Source: an uncultured Lachnospiraceae bacterium
Lineage (GTDB): Bacteria; Bacillota_A; Clostridia; Lachnospirales; Lachnospiraceae
DNA: 14,098 nucleotides
NCBI GenBank assembly: GCA_902767195.1
Contig: CACXGS010000340.1
Location: 1 to 14,098 of the forward strand
Reading direction: 5' to 3'
Made by a program: the position numbers and the translations under genes. This document shows, piece after piece, positions 6,640 through 14,098 of this stretch (position 1 is the first letter of the stretch; each line of letters opens with the position of its first letter). Under the pieces are notes generated by a model, which saw nothing but the letters and a program-made list of their open reading frames with translations, was not told the DNA's origin and searched no databases.

Positions 6640-6767
6640 TATATCGTAACACCTAACCCCAATGATGTTAGCACATTATTCCGGTCAGTATGTTATCTAC
6701 AAATACATGTTGATTGTAACACGGAAATTATTTTTTCGCAATACTTTTGTAATAAATTTTAAAGTTT

Positions 6768-9700
6768 TTACGTGCCTTTCTTTTTCCTTTTTTTCTTTTT
6801 ATCTTTGTTTCCTGAAATAATGAGATAAAATGCCGGCATCATCAGAAGGCAAAGCAGCGTGGAAGCCACCAGACCTCCCATAATAACAAATGCCATTCCA
6901 CTCATCATTTTATTATCACTGAAGAAAGCCATAGGTACCATAGCAAGGATGGTGGTCAGAGTTGTCATCAGGATCGGTCTTAATCGGATGGATCCGGCTG
7001 TGGCCAGAGCATCTTCCAGTGACATGTGCCCTCTATTCTGATTGGCAGTATCCACCAGCAGAATTCCGTTATTAACCACGATACCCATCAACATAAGAAA
7101 TCCCATCATGGAAATCATGTTCAGACTGCTGTCCGAAATAAAAAGGATGAGAAATGAACCGATCAGTGAGAAGGGAATGCAGGTCATAACCATCAGAGAG
7201 AACCTGGAGGATTCAAACTGCATGGCCATCACCAGGAATACCAGAAATACTCCGGCCAGAATGGCACGGAATATGGCAGTGAGATTCTCCGATCTCATGG
7301 TGCTTACAAAGGAAGCACTGGTTCCGGTACCCTCCGGGTAATCCAGTTTTTCCGCCTTCTCTGTGATTGTTCTCTTTACTTTGCTTTTAATGTCCGACCG
7401 GACTGTGGCAGAGATGGTCTGCTGATAACGTCCCTCACTTCTCTGAATCATCTGGGGCTGCTGATCGTATTTAATTGTGGCAATATCAGACAGCGTCACC
7501 TGTTTCCCGGTCATCCCGGTGAAGACTTTATCCATCAGCTGGTTCTCATTCTCATAGGTTCCGTCAGGGTATTTCAGGATAATGTCATACTCTTTTCTGT
7601 CCATCTCTATAGAGCCTGCAGTCATTCCCGTCAATGTCTGGTAGAGATCCCCGGCAATCTGGGCAGGAGCCAGTCCGGCGTTGGCCGCTTTCAGAGGATC
7701 TACCACGATGTGGGCAGATGACCGGGCAGCTGCAGCGTCAGATTTCACATGGAGAACGCCGGGCTCCTGGCGTACCATGTTCTCTACCATTTCAGAAGCT
7801 TTTGACAGAGACTTGATATCATCCCCGGCCAGAACAACTTCCACAAGGTCCGAGGAATAACCGCTCATCATCTGGGAACCTCCGCCCGTTGCCTGAACAA
7901 AGATGTCCACATCGGTCATTTTCCCGAGTTTCTCTGTATATTCCTCCACTGCCTTACCGCTGGACCTTGTACAGTCTTTTTTCGCATAGGCGGTAATGGT
8001 TCCGGTATTATTTGTAATATTCAGGCTGTAATTCTCAAAATTCCTGTCACTCCCGATCAGATCCTCAATCTCCCGCATCCGTTCGCTCATCTTCTCCATC
8101 TTGGTACCGGACCGGAAATCTGCCGTCACCATAATACTACCGTCATAAGTGGTAGGAATCAGCTCAAGATCCAGGCGGGATGCCAGGAGAAAAGACAGGA
8201 CCAGAAGCAGCACACTGACGGCCATCGTCGTTTTCTTTCGGTACATCAGCCTGCGGAGCAGCCTGTCATAGACGGATCTGATCCGGTCAAGAACACGGTT
8301 GGCGGGGTTGGTCTTCTTCTCCACCGGACGAAAGCGGTAATAGAGCAGGGGAACAATAGTCAGGGCCATGATCAGAGAAGAGATCATGGCAAAGACGATG
8401 ATCATTCCAAGCTGGGAAAACATCTGTCCCGACAGTCCGGAAATCAGGGAAAGAGGTAAATATACGACACAGGTGGTTATTGTAGAAGCGATGATACTCA
8501 TGGATACGGTACCGGCTCCTTTTAAAACCACATCCTCCGGATTGTCCTCGGAGTCTCTGGCACGGAAGCAGCTCTCGATTACGACGATGGAACTGTCCAC
8601 GATCATACCGATGGCAATAACCAGAGCACCTGTGGTGATAATATTCAGATTAAACTTGCAAAGATACATCAGCACCAGAGTAGCCAAAATGGAAAGCGGC
8701 ATGGAAGAGCCGGCGATCAGACTGGCTCTGAGGTCCCCGAAGAAAACAAAGAGAACAATCATTGCCAGGACAACACCGATAATCAGTGTCTCAGCGACAG
8801 ACTTCAGAGCATCTGTTATGCTGTCTCCCGCATCATAGCTGATATCGAACTTCACTCCCGGGTCAGCATCCTCCAGTCTCTTCAGCATGGCTCTGACATC
8901 CCGGCACACCTTGACCGTCGAACCGCTCTGTCTTTTCTGTACACTGACACTGACATTTGTCTCCCCGTTATACCGGCTCACGGAATCCTGGTCTTTCACA
9001 GCCATAGAGATTACTGCCACATCACCCAGAGTTATCTGGGCTCCCTGTGCGGTAGTAAGTGTAGTGGACCGGATATCGTCAAGGGTCAGGTACCTGGCAC
9101 TGGTATTCACTGTAATATCCTGACTGCCTCCGCTGATCGATCCTGCCGGCACATTGTACTCTGCCATCCCAATGGCCTGCCCGATGGTTGAAATGTTCAG
9201 TCCGTACTGGGCCATCTTCTGTTCATCCAGCTGAACCCGGATATAATTCTCCCGTCCTCCGGTCACATTGACCCTGGCAACATTGCTGACGGATTTGAGA
9301 GCAGGAACCATAACGTCTTCTATATAGGCCATCATATCCGACGAACCGTCATTGGTTGCGGAGATGATCATGGTATCCATGGCGTTGACATCCATCTGGA
9401 TGATCATGGGATCCTGACACTCCTCGGGCAGTTTCAATTGGTCCAGAGCAGCAGACAGGTCTGTGTAGGCATCATTCATATCCATATCATAATCATAGGT
9501 GAATGCTACCATACTGTAATTATCATAGGAATAGGATAAAACCTGCTGCACGCCGGAAAGGGCACTTCCGGTATCCTCAATCTCTCTTGTGACCAGCTGC
9601 TCGATACTCTCCGGATTCGCCCCGGGATAAACCGTATTCACCAGCATCATCGGCATCTGGATATCGGGGATCAGTTCCATATCAAAACCCAAAAGGGCAA

Positions 9701-9779
9701 AAATACCGAAGACAATGATCCCAAAGACAACAAGCACTGTCGAGACCGGACGCTTCAGCACCAGTTTCGTCAGATTCAT
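6768..9779 (-). CDS. RND-family efflux permease (AcrB/HAE1-like)
   Basis: The 1003-residue protein has the RND permease plan: a first membrane helix (about 11-33), a large extracytoplasmic loop beginning with YPGANPESIEQLVT (51-64), helices in 330-480, helix 7 near 518-535, a second large loop, and five C-terminal helices. The helix-4 motif reads GMIVDSSIVV (391-400), keeping Asp395 of the proton relay but with Ser in place of the second Asp of AcrB; the symmetric helix in the second half has GIVVNNGILLVD. It would export hydrophobic or amphiphilic compounds using the proton gradient; in an organism with no outer membrane it releases them outside the cell membrane. The tail ends in a Lys-rich run (NKDKKKKRKKKGT). 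It starts with ATGA overlap at the adaptor stop, with GAGGAGG 8 nt upstream. Substrate is unknown. Confidence 0.95.
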   Translation of the reverse strand: MNLTKLVLKRPVSTVLVVFGIIVFGIFALLGFDMELIPDIQMPMMLVNTVYPGANPESIEQLVTREIEDTGSALSGVQQVLSYSYDNYSMVAFTYDYDMDMNDAYTDLSAALDQLKLPEECQDPMIIQMDVNAMDTMIISATNDGSSDMMAYIEDVMVPALKSVSNVARVNVTGGRENYIRVQLDEQKMAQYGLNISTIGQAIGMAEYNVPAGSISGGSQDITVNTSARYLTLDDIRSTTLTTAQGAQITLGDVAVISMAVKDQDSVSRYNGETNVSVSVQKRQSGSTVKVCRDVRAMLKRLEDADPGVKFDISYDAGDSITDALKSVAETLIIGVVLAMIVLFVFFGDLRASLIAGSSMPLSILATLVLMYLCKFNLNIITTGALVIAIGMIVDSSIVVIESCFRARDSEDNPEDVVLKGAGTVSMSIIASTITTCVVYLPLSLISGLSGQMFSQLGMIIVFAMISSLIMALTIVPLLYYRFRPVEKKTNPANRVLDRIRSVYDRLLRRLMYRKKTTMAVSVLLLVLSFLLASRLDLELIPTTYDGSIMVTADFRSGTKMEKMSERMREIEDLIGSDRNFENYSLNITNNTGTITAYAKKDCTRSSGKAVEEYTEKLGKMTDVDIFVQATGGGSQMMSGYSSDLVEVVLAGDDIKSLSKASEMVENMVRQEPGVLHVKSDAAAARSSAHIVVDPLKAANAGLAPAQIAGDLYQTLTGMTAGSIEMDRKEYDIILKYPDGTYENENQLMDKVFTGMTGKQVTLSDIATIKYDQQPQMIQRSEGRYQQTISATVRSDIKSKVKRTITEKAEKLDYPEGTGTSASFVSTMRSENLTAIFRAILAGVFLVFLVMAMQFESSRFSLMVMTCIPFSLIGSFLILFISDSSLNMISMMGFLMLMGIVVNNGILLVDTANQNRGHMSLEDALATAGSIRLRPILMTTLTTILAMVPMAFFSDNKMMSGMAFVIMGGLVASTLLCLLMMPAFYLIISGNKDKKKKRKKKGT

Positions 9780-11629
9780 TGTTTGTCCTCCTCATCGATA
9801 ATCTCCACTTTGGCCCCGTCCTTCAATCCGGAGGCCCATGTGGTGATGACCGCATCCCCTGCGTTCAGTCCCTGTGTAATGGCAATCTGATCCTCATTAA
9901 ACAGTCCGGTCTCTACATCCCTTCGGACGGCTTTCCCGTCTGTATAAACATAGACATAGGCCTGACCGTCTTCATAGTAAACGGCATCATAGGGAATCAG
10001 AAGCTGGTCAGCGACAGCATTGCTGACTACAGAAAGCTTGACGTTGACACCGCCGGATAATTTCTTCTGACCGGTGGTAAAGATCTCCGCTTCCACTTTG
10101 AAAAGTCCTTTCTGGGGATCAGTGGAAGTGCCGATCATGGTTATCATACCCGTGACAGGTGGAGACTTCTTATCATCTTCGTTCTCCAGGAGAACTTCAT
10201 GCCCCGGTCTCAGGAAATTCTTCACCTCTTCTGTCACATAAAATGTAGCGATCATAGATTCTTTTTCTGATATGGTAAAAGCTGCATAGCCCTGGGCTGC
10301 ATTGCCTTTCTCCTTCACATTGACAGCGTCAACCACTCCGTCGATGGGCGCTGTCAGCCGGTACATATCTTTCTGGTATCGGGCAGCGTCCACACCGGTT
10401 TCGGCAGCTGCGATCTGGGCATCATAGACACCGGTTCCCACATCCGCAGCGTCAGCCAGTTTCCTGGCAGAGGCCAGACTGTCCTCGGAGGATTTGATCT
10501 GGGCTTTTAACTGTTCGATATTGGTCTTCATGGTCCCGATCGATGCATCGAGCTGGGAAAGCCCTGCTGCCGCATTCGTAAAGGCATTCTTGCCTTCGTC
10601 TGCATTCTCCTTTAAAGAATTCACACCTGTGGCGCTGATATACTCTACCGTAAGGCCGGTGTCTGCCAGGATCTTCTGCAAAGCCTGGGCCTGTCTCTGC
10701 TTCTGTTTATCCACTTTGGCTGTTCCATTGCTGTTACCGGAACCGTTATTGCCGGAAGGAGGATTGGCTGATGAAGGATCCGGCACATTGCTGTCTGAGC
10801 CGGGTTCCCCTGTGCCATGATCCGCTGTGCTGCTTTCACCGTCCCCCGGGGACGGGTCATTGCCGGCAGGCGGATTCGGAGTGACAGTGGCATCGGCAGG
10901 CACATTTGTTGTGGAAGGATCCGGGGTGGCCGTGTAATCATCCGGATTCGAAGAAACCGGGCTGGCGGCCATCATCAGTCCCGCTGTCGTTTTACAATCC
11001 GGATTCTGATCCAGGAAGGCTTCAAACTGGACCAGGATATTCTGGGCAGTCTTATATTGTTTAGCGGCATCACCATATGTCTTTTTCGCCAGGTTCTGCG
11101 CCTTGATCATGCTCTTTCTGGACTTCTTAAGCTTGTTCAGCTGATTCCTGACCGTCTTCAGGGAGTCACGGTATCCTTTCAGGGCATTCTTCAATGTCCT
11201 GACACTGGAATTCGCCTGGATTCTGGCGGATACCATCTGCTCCTCCGCTGCTTCCTTTCCGGCTTCCGCAGAGTTAACGGCATCTTCTGCCGACTTAACC
11301 TGAAGGTCTGCAGGAGTGTCATCCAGCTGGCAGAGCAGCTGTCCCGCCTTCACTTTATCGCCGACCTTTACTTTGACTTTCTCCACTTTTCCGGATACAT
11401 AAGGGACCACGTCAATGGTAATGTTGGGCGATACGGTTCCGATATACTGAGTCCGGATCTCCAGAGTTCCCGTATCAATCGTCCTGGTCTCTACCTTGAT
11501 ATCTTTAAAGCTATCTGTATCTTCCTTCTTATTCCATTGCTGACAGCCGCTGCACAGGGACAAACTGACGACCCCTGACAGGATGACAGCCATTATTCTC
11601 CGTATCTTTTTTTTGTAACTATATCTCAT
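9776..11629 (-). CDS. Efflux adaptor subunit (HlyD/MFP family), probable lipoprotein, with disordered insert
   Basis: The 617-residue protein starts with a basic stretch and hydrophobic segment (12-28) ending LCSGC, a probable lipoprotein signal with Cys29 as anchor, although Cys at position -3 is unusual. Two half-lipoyl motifs flank a long hairpin: VVPYVSGKVEKVKVKVGDKV (75-94) and APIDGVVDAVNVKEKGN (427-443). Between them are helical stretches (about 105-205 and 306-420) split by a Pro/Ser/Thr/Gly/Asn-rich segment at 222-305. C-terminal beta-barrel and membrane-proximal parts follow. Typical MFPs have 350-450 residues; the excess is the hairpin and this insert. It should couple to the RND permease encoded next, with which it shares ATGA. 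Its start overlaps the MarR gene by 11 nt and uses AGGAGA inside that gene, so all three are translationally coupled. Confidence 0.92.
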   Translation of the reverse strand: MRYSYKKKIRRIMAVILSGVVSLSLCSGCQQWNKKEDTDSFKDIKVETRTIDTGTLEIRTQYIGTVSPNITIDVVPYVSGKVEKVKVKVGDKVKAGQLLCQLDDTPADLQVKSAEDAVNSAEAGKEAAEEQMVSARIQANSSVRTLKNALKGYRDSLKTVRNQLNKLKKSRKSMIKAQNLAKKTYGDAAKQYKTAQNILVQFEAFLDQNPDCKTTAGLMMAASPVSSNPDDYTATPDPSTTNVPADATVTPNPPAGNDPSPGDGESSTADHGTGEPGSDSNVPDPSSANPPSGNNGSGNSNGTAKVDKQKQRQAQALQKILADTGLTVEYISATGVNSLKENADEGKNAFTNAAAGLSQLDASIGTMKTNIEQLKAQIKSSEDSLASARKLADAADVGTGVYDAQIAAAETGVDAARYQKDMYRLTAPIDGVVDAVNVKEKGNAAQGYAAFTISEKESMIATFYVTEEVKNFLRPGHEVLLENEDDKKSPPVTGMITMIGTSTDPQKGLFKVEAEIFTTGQKKLSGGVNVKLSVVSNAVADQLLIPYDAVYYEDGQAYVYVYTDGKAVRRDVETGLFNEDQIAITQGLNAGDAVITTWASGLKDGAKVEIIDEEDKQ

Positions 11630-12056
11630 CGCACGTAATCTCCTGCATTATAGCGGCAAACTCTGTCAGCAGGTCATTCAGACGCCGGACTTTCTCCTCA
11701 TTGATCTCAATCTTTCCGGCAAGATCCTGTCTGAGCTTCTCTGACTGCAATATCAGCTGATGCCCTTCGGGGGTAATCTGGACCAGCAGGTCCCTGGCAT
11801 CCCTGACCGAAGGTGTCCTGAGGACATATCCCTTCTCCTCCAGTTTCTTTAGAACCGGAGTCAGAGTTCCGGAATCAAGGGCCAGCTGTTTTCCGATCTC
11901 TTTCACATAGAGATCGGGATTTTGATCCAGAATTCTCAGAACGATAAACTGGGTAAATGTCAGATCCAGCTGTTTCAGCTGCTTTTGAATGATTCTTTTA
12001 AAACCTTTTGCGGTCACATAGACCGGTATCAGTAAATTCCCGTCAATATGATTCAT
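11619..12056 (-). CDS. MarR-family transcriptional regulator of the efflux operon
   Basis: The protein of 145 residues has a MarR winged helix: a helix TFTQFIVLRILDQNPD, the recognition region LDSGTLTPVLKKLEEKGYV, and the wing TPSVRDARDLLVQITPEG. LDSGTLTPVLKKLE is like OhrR/SarZ relatives, but the N-terminal reactive Cys of OhrR is absent, so peroxide sensing is unlikely. MarR proteins usually repress by binding inverted repeats and release DNA when a phenolic or other small ligand binds. As first gene of the adaptor/permease operon it is very probably its local autoregulator. I prefer the ATG at 12056 (GGGA 7 nt upstream) over the GTG immediately before it at 12059. The only cysteine (in TCDEI) is at the C-terminus. 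Confidence 0.93.
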   Translation of the reverse strand: MNHIDGNLLIPVYVTAKGFKRIIQKQLKQLDLTFTQFIVLRILDQNPDLYVKEIGKQLALDSGTLTPVLKKLEEKGYVLRTPSVRDARDLLVQITPEGHQLILQSEKLRQDLAGKIEINEEKVRRLNDLLTEFAAIMQEITCDEI

Positions 12057-12096
12057 CACAATATCCCATAATCAGTTTTGCACAATTATTTTTTTC

Positions 12097-12124
12097 ATTA
12101 TACCATCTATATAGGGCGTGTCAA
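12097..12124 (-). promoter_or_regulatory. Consensus sigma-A promoter of the MarR/efflux operon
   Basis: Minus strand shows TTGACA (12119-12124) and TATAAT (12097-12102), both perfect consensus, with a 16-nt spacer. The spacer contains the palindrome CTATATAG (12107-12114) and AACCGGTT (12132-12139) lies just upstream of the -35 box. An imperfect ATAAT-N12-ATTAT dyad also lies at about 12068-12089, after the start site. Any of these could be the MarR operator; such a strong promoter would need repression. Confidence 0.85.
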
Positions 12125-12173
12125 GAAAAGGAACCGGTTGAATAAATAACATAATTATACGCAAAAAAAGCAT

Positions 12174-12204
12174 AAAAAAAGGGAGAATCCAAAGAGGATT
12201 CTCC
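12174..12204 (-). terminator. Intrinsic terminator after asnA
   Basis: Minus-strand GGAGAATCC (12196-12204) and GGATTCTCC (12182-12190) form a perfect 9-bp stem with a 5-nt loop, then C and seven T residues (12174-12180). It begins 16 nt after the asnA stop codon and isolates the asn genes from the efflux operon. Confidence 0.95.
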
Positions 12205-12220
12205 GCTGTAATCATCCGTA

Positions 12221-13231
12221 TTAAAGAATGGTAATCCCGTGCTTTGCTGCTGTGTCGTAAATCTCATCCGGCCATACCGATACCTGGATCTCACCGATAT
12301 GAGCTTTCCGGAGGAAAAACATACAGATCCTGGACTGGCCGATTCCTCCGCCGATGGTCTGGGGAAGTTTCCCCTCGAGGAGAGCTTTCTGGAAAGGCAA
12401 CTCTGCCCTCTCCTCACATCCGGCCTTCTTCAGCTGCTCCGCCAGAGCTTTCTCATCCACCCGGATTCCCATGGAGGACAGCTCCAGGGCAATATCCAGA
12501 ACCGGATAATAAACCAGGATGTCTCCGTTCAGTGACCAGTCATCATAGTCCGGCGCCCGGCCGTCATGCTTCTGGCCGTCAGAAAGAATATCTCCAATCT
12601 GCATCAGGAAAACCGCACCATATTTCTTAACGATCTCATATTCCCGGTCCCTGGGGCTCATATCCGGATAGAGGGCAATCAGCTCTTCTGAAGTGATAAA
12701 TGTAATCTCTTCAGGAAGGAAACATTCCACGTATTCGTATTTGTTGGCGATATATTTTTCGGTGATGCGGAGTGCTTCATAAACTGCCTTTACCGTATCC
12801 CGGAGAGTCTGCTCATTGCGGTCTTCTTTAGCAATGATCTTCTCCCAGTCCCACTGGTCCACATAGATGGAGTGGATATTATCGGTCTCTTCGTCACGGC
12901 GGATGGCACTCATATCAGTATAGAGACCTTCACCGACCTGGAAACCATAGCGCTTGAGAGCCAGGCGTTTCCATTTGGCCAGGGAATGAACAATCTCAAA
13001 AGGACTGTCATTCTGTTCTTTGACACCAAAACTGACAGGCCGTTCCACACCGTTCAGATTGTCATTCAGGCCGGAGTCCGGTGAGACAAAGAGCGGCGCG
13101 GAAACACGCTTCAGATTCAATTCTGCCGCAAGTTCTCTCTGGAAAAAATCTTTCACCTGTTTAATGGCAATCTGTGTTTCTTTGAGGTTCAGGAAAGGCC
13201 GGTAGCCATCCGGAATATATATCTGACTCAT
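12221..13231 (-). CDS. asnA: Aspartate-ammonia ligase (asparagine synthetase A)
   Basis: This enzyme makes asparagine from aspartate, ammonia and ATP in the cytoplasm, giving AMP and pyrophosphate. The 336-residue length is that of AsnA. Family segments are clear: VSFGVKEQ with HSLAKWKR in the N-terminal third, TDMSAIRRDE and HSIYVDQWDWEK, and the class II synthetase motif-3-like GGGIGQSRICMFF (294-306) followed by HIGEIQVSVWP. The ATG at 13231 has AGGAG 9 nt upstream. It lies 43 nt after asnS and ends at a strong terminator, so it is the last gene of that transcript. The fold derives from the same class II synthetase core as AsnS next door. Regulation would have to be read upstream of asnS, outside the window. 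Confidence 0.97.
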   Translation of the reverse strand: MSQIYIPDGYRPFLNLKETQIAIKQVKDFFQRELAAELNLKRVSAPLFVSPDSGLNDNLNGVERPVSFGVKEQNDSPFEIVHSLAKWKRLALKRYGFQVGEGLYTDMSAIRRDEETDNIHSIYVDQWDWEKIIAKEDRNEQTLRDTVKAVYEALRITEKYIANKYEYVECFLPEEITFITSEELIALYPDMSPRDREYEIVKKYGAVFLMQIGDILSDGQKHDGRAPDYDDWSLNGDILVYYPVLDIALELSSMGIRVDEKALAEQLKKAGCEERAELPFQKALLEGKLPQTIGGGIGQSRICMFFLRKAHIGEIQVSVWPDEIYDTAAKHGITIL

Positions 13232-13274
13232 CGTTTCATTCTCCTTTTAAAAACAGCTGATCATAAAGATCCGT

Positions 13275-14098
13275 CTATAGTTCGCAGTTGTTCACTGTCC
13301 TGGGGAAGGGAATCACATCCCGGATATTCCCCATACCGGTCAGGTACATGACACAGCGCTCAAATCCAAGTCCGTAGCCGGAATGTCTGACCGTTCCGTA
13401 CTTGCGAAGGTCAAGATAGAACTCGTAATCCTTCCGGTCCAGTCCCAATTCTTCCATACGCGCAAGCAGCTTGTCATAATCATCTTCACGCTGGCTGCCG
13501 CCGATGATCTCCCCGATTCCCGGCACAAGGCAGTCCATGGCTGCCACTGTCTTGTTATCGTCATTCATCTTCATATAGAAGGCTTTAATTTCCTTGGGAT
13601 AATCAGTAACGAAAACAGGCCGTTTGAATTCCTTCTCTGTCAGAAAACGTTCGTGCTCTGTCTGAAGATCGGTTCCCCAGGATACCTTGTATTCAAATTC
13701 ATCATTGTGCTTCTCAAGGATCTTGATCGCATCCGTATAAGTAATACGTGCGAAATCCGACTCAGCAACATGTCTGAGACGTTCAATCAGTCCTTTATCT
13801 ACAAAACGGTTGAAGAAATTCATCTCCTCCGGTGCATGCTCCAGCACATAGTTGATAATGTACTTCAGCATACTCTCCGCAATGATCATGTTGTCAGTAA
13901 GATCGGCAAAAGCCATCTCCGGCTCGATCATCCAGAACTCTGCCGCATGCCTTGTAGTATTGGAGTTCTCTGCACGGAAAGTCGGTCCGAATGTGTAGAT
14001 ATTCTTGAAAGCCATAGCGTAAGTCTCCCCGTTCAGCTGTCCGCTGACAGTGAGATTGGTCGGCTTATTAAAGAAATCTTTGGTAAAATCCACCTGGC
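13275..14098 (-). CDS. asnS: Asparaginyl-tRNA synthetase, C-terminal part (5' end beyond window)
   Basis: About 273 residues plus stop are visible; the frame runs through the right edge (…QVDFTKDFF), where the codon at 14091-14093 is an internal GTG, not a start. Class II motif 2 appears as [16 protein letters not shown], and motif 3 as [27 protein letters not shown], both in the form typical of AsnS rather than AspRS (absence of the GIDR-type ending). A full AsnS has about 460 residues, so the anticodon-binding OB-fold and the linker are missing. It charges tRNA-Asn with asparagine. It is followed after 43 nt by asnA, so the supply of asparagine and its use for translation are linked in one transcript. 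The leader, where a T-box could lie, is not in the window. Confidence 0.96.
   Translation of the reverse strand, partial: QVDFTKDFFNKPTNLTVSGQLNGETYAMAFKNIYTFGPTFRAENSNTTRHAAEFWMIEPEMAFADLTDNMIIAESMLKYIINYVLEHAPEEMNFFNRFVDKGLIERLRHVAESDFARITYTDAIKILEKHNDEFEYKVSWGTDLQTEHERFLTEKEFKRPVFVTDYPKEIKAFYMKMNDDNKTVAAMDCLVPGIGEIIGGSQREDDYDKLLARMEELGLDRKDYEFYLDLRKYGTVRHSGYGLGFERCVMYLTGMGNIRDVIPFPRTVNNCEL

Larger units (their letters stand above)
6402..6767. other. 366-nt intergenic region between efflux operon and isomerase-like gene
   Basis: No convincing gene lies here. It holds the efflux operon terminator (6595-6639), a candidate isomerase promoter (6519-6547) and a perfect palindrome (6424-6438). 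The 6640-6767 part is AT-rich 3' untranslated sequence with no feature I can support. A GTG-started frame at 6428-6652 has no ribosome binding site and runs through the terminator hairpin. Confidence 0.7.

Noticed and set aside
6428..6652. Small GTG-started minus-strand frame
   Set aside because: No ribosome binding site, passes through the terminator hairpin and promoter region, no recognisable sequence.
6402..6767. Riboswitch in the long gap before the isomerase-like gene
   Set aside because: Beyond the terminator hairpin and the short palindrome I see no conserved riboswitch core.
11544..11560. Cys26 as the lipidated residue of the adaptor
   Set aside because: Leu at -1 is atypical; Cys29 with Ser-Gly before it fits better, though neither site is ideal.
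12125..12173. Small gene or RNA between the asnA terminator and the MarR promoter
   Set aside because: Under 50 nt, AT-rich, no open frame or structure.

Overview
All eleven genes in this window lie on the minus strand, so transcription runs right to left. Families, codon use, AGGAGG-type ribosome binding sites and T-rich intrinsic terminators suggest a Gram-positive anaerobe of the Clostridia, probably a gut Lachnospiraceae-like bacterium. This placement is an inference; there is no rRNA or other marker. I found no tRNA, CRISPR array, insertion sequence or phage gene.

Layout in transcription order. (1) 14098-12221: the 3' part of asnS (asparaginyl-tRNA synthetase), then complete asnA (ammonia-dependent asparagine synthetase), ending at a clear terminator. 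(2) 12124-6595: an efflux operon with a consensus promoter, a MarR-family regulator, a periplasmic-adaptor-like (HlyD/MFP) subunit and an RND permease. The three genes overlap and end at a wobble-rich hairpin. (3) 6401-5467: a single gene for a strongly shortened L-fucose/L-arabinose isomerase-family protein with its own terminator. (4) 5312-3489: a large AraC-type regulator that is an internal duplication (HTH, GyrI-like, HTH, GyrI-like), followed by a long hairpin terminator. (5) 3368-1: a four-gene cluster of a DUF6506-like protein with a Cys-rich tail, a thioredoxin-reductase-like flavoprotein, an iron-sulfur flavoprotein-like reductase, and a tannase/feruloyl-esterase-family hydrolase cut by the left edge.

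The most unusual part is the 1-5312 block. An esterase family known for phenolic esters is co-transcribed with two flavin oxidoreductases and a Cys-rich small protein, directly downstream of a doubled ligand-sensing AraC regulator. A plausible reading is uptake-side hydrolysis of an aromatic ester followed by reduction of the product, switched on by the regulator. Substrate and electron flow cannot be read from sequence. Second in interest are the isomerase that lost about 170-190 residues but kept all four expected metal ligands, and the adaptor protein with a disordered Pro/Ser/Gly/Asn insert where the coiled-coil hairpin tip should be.
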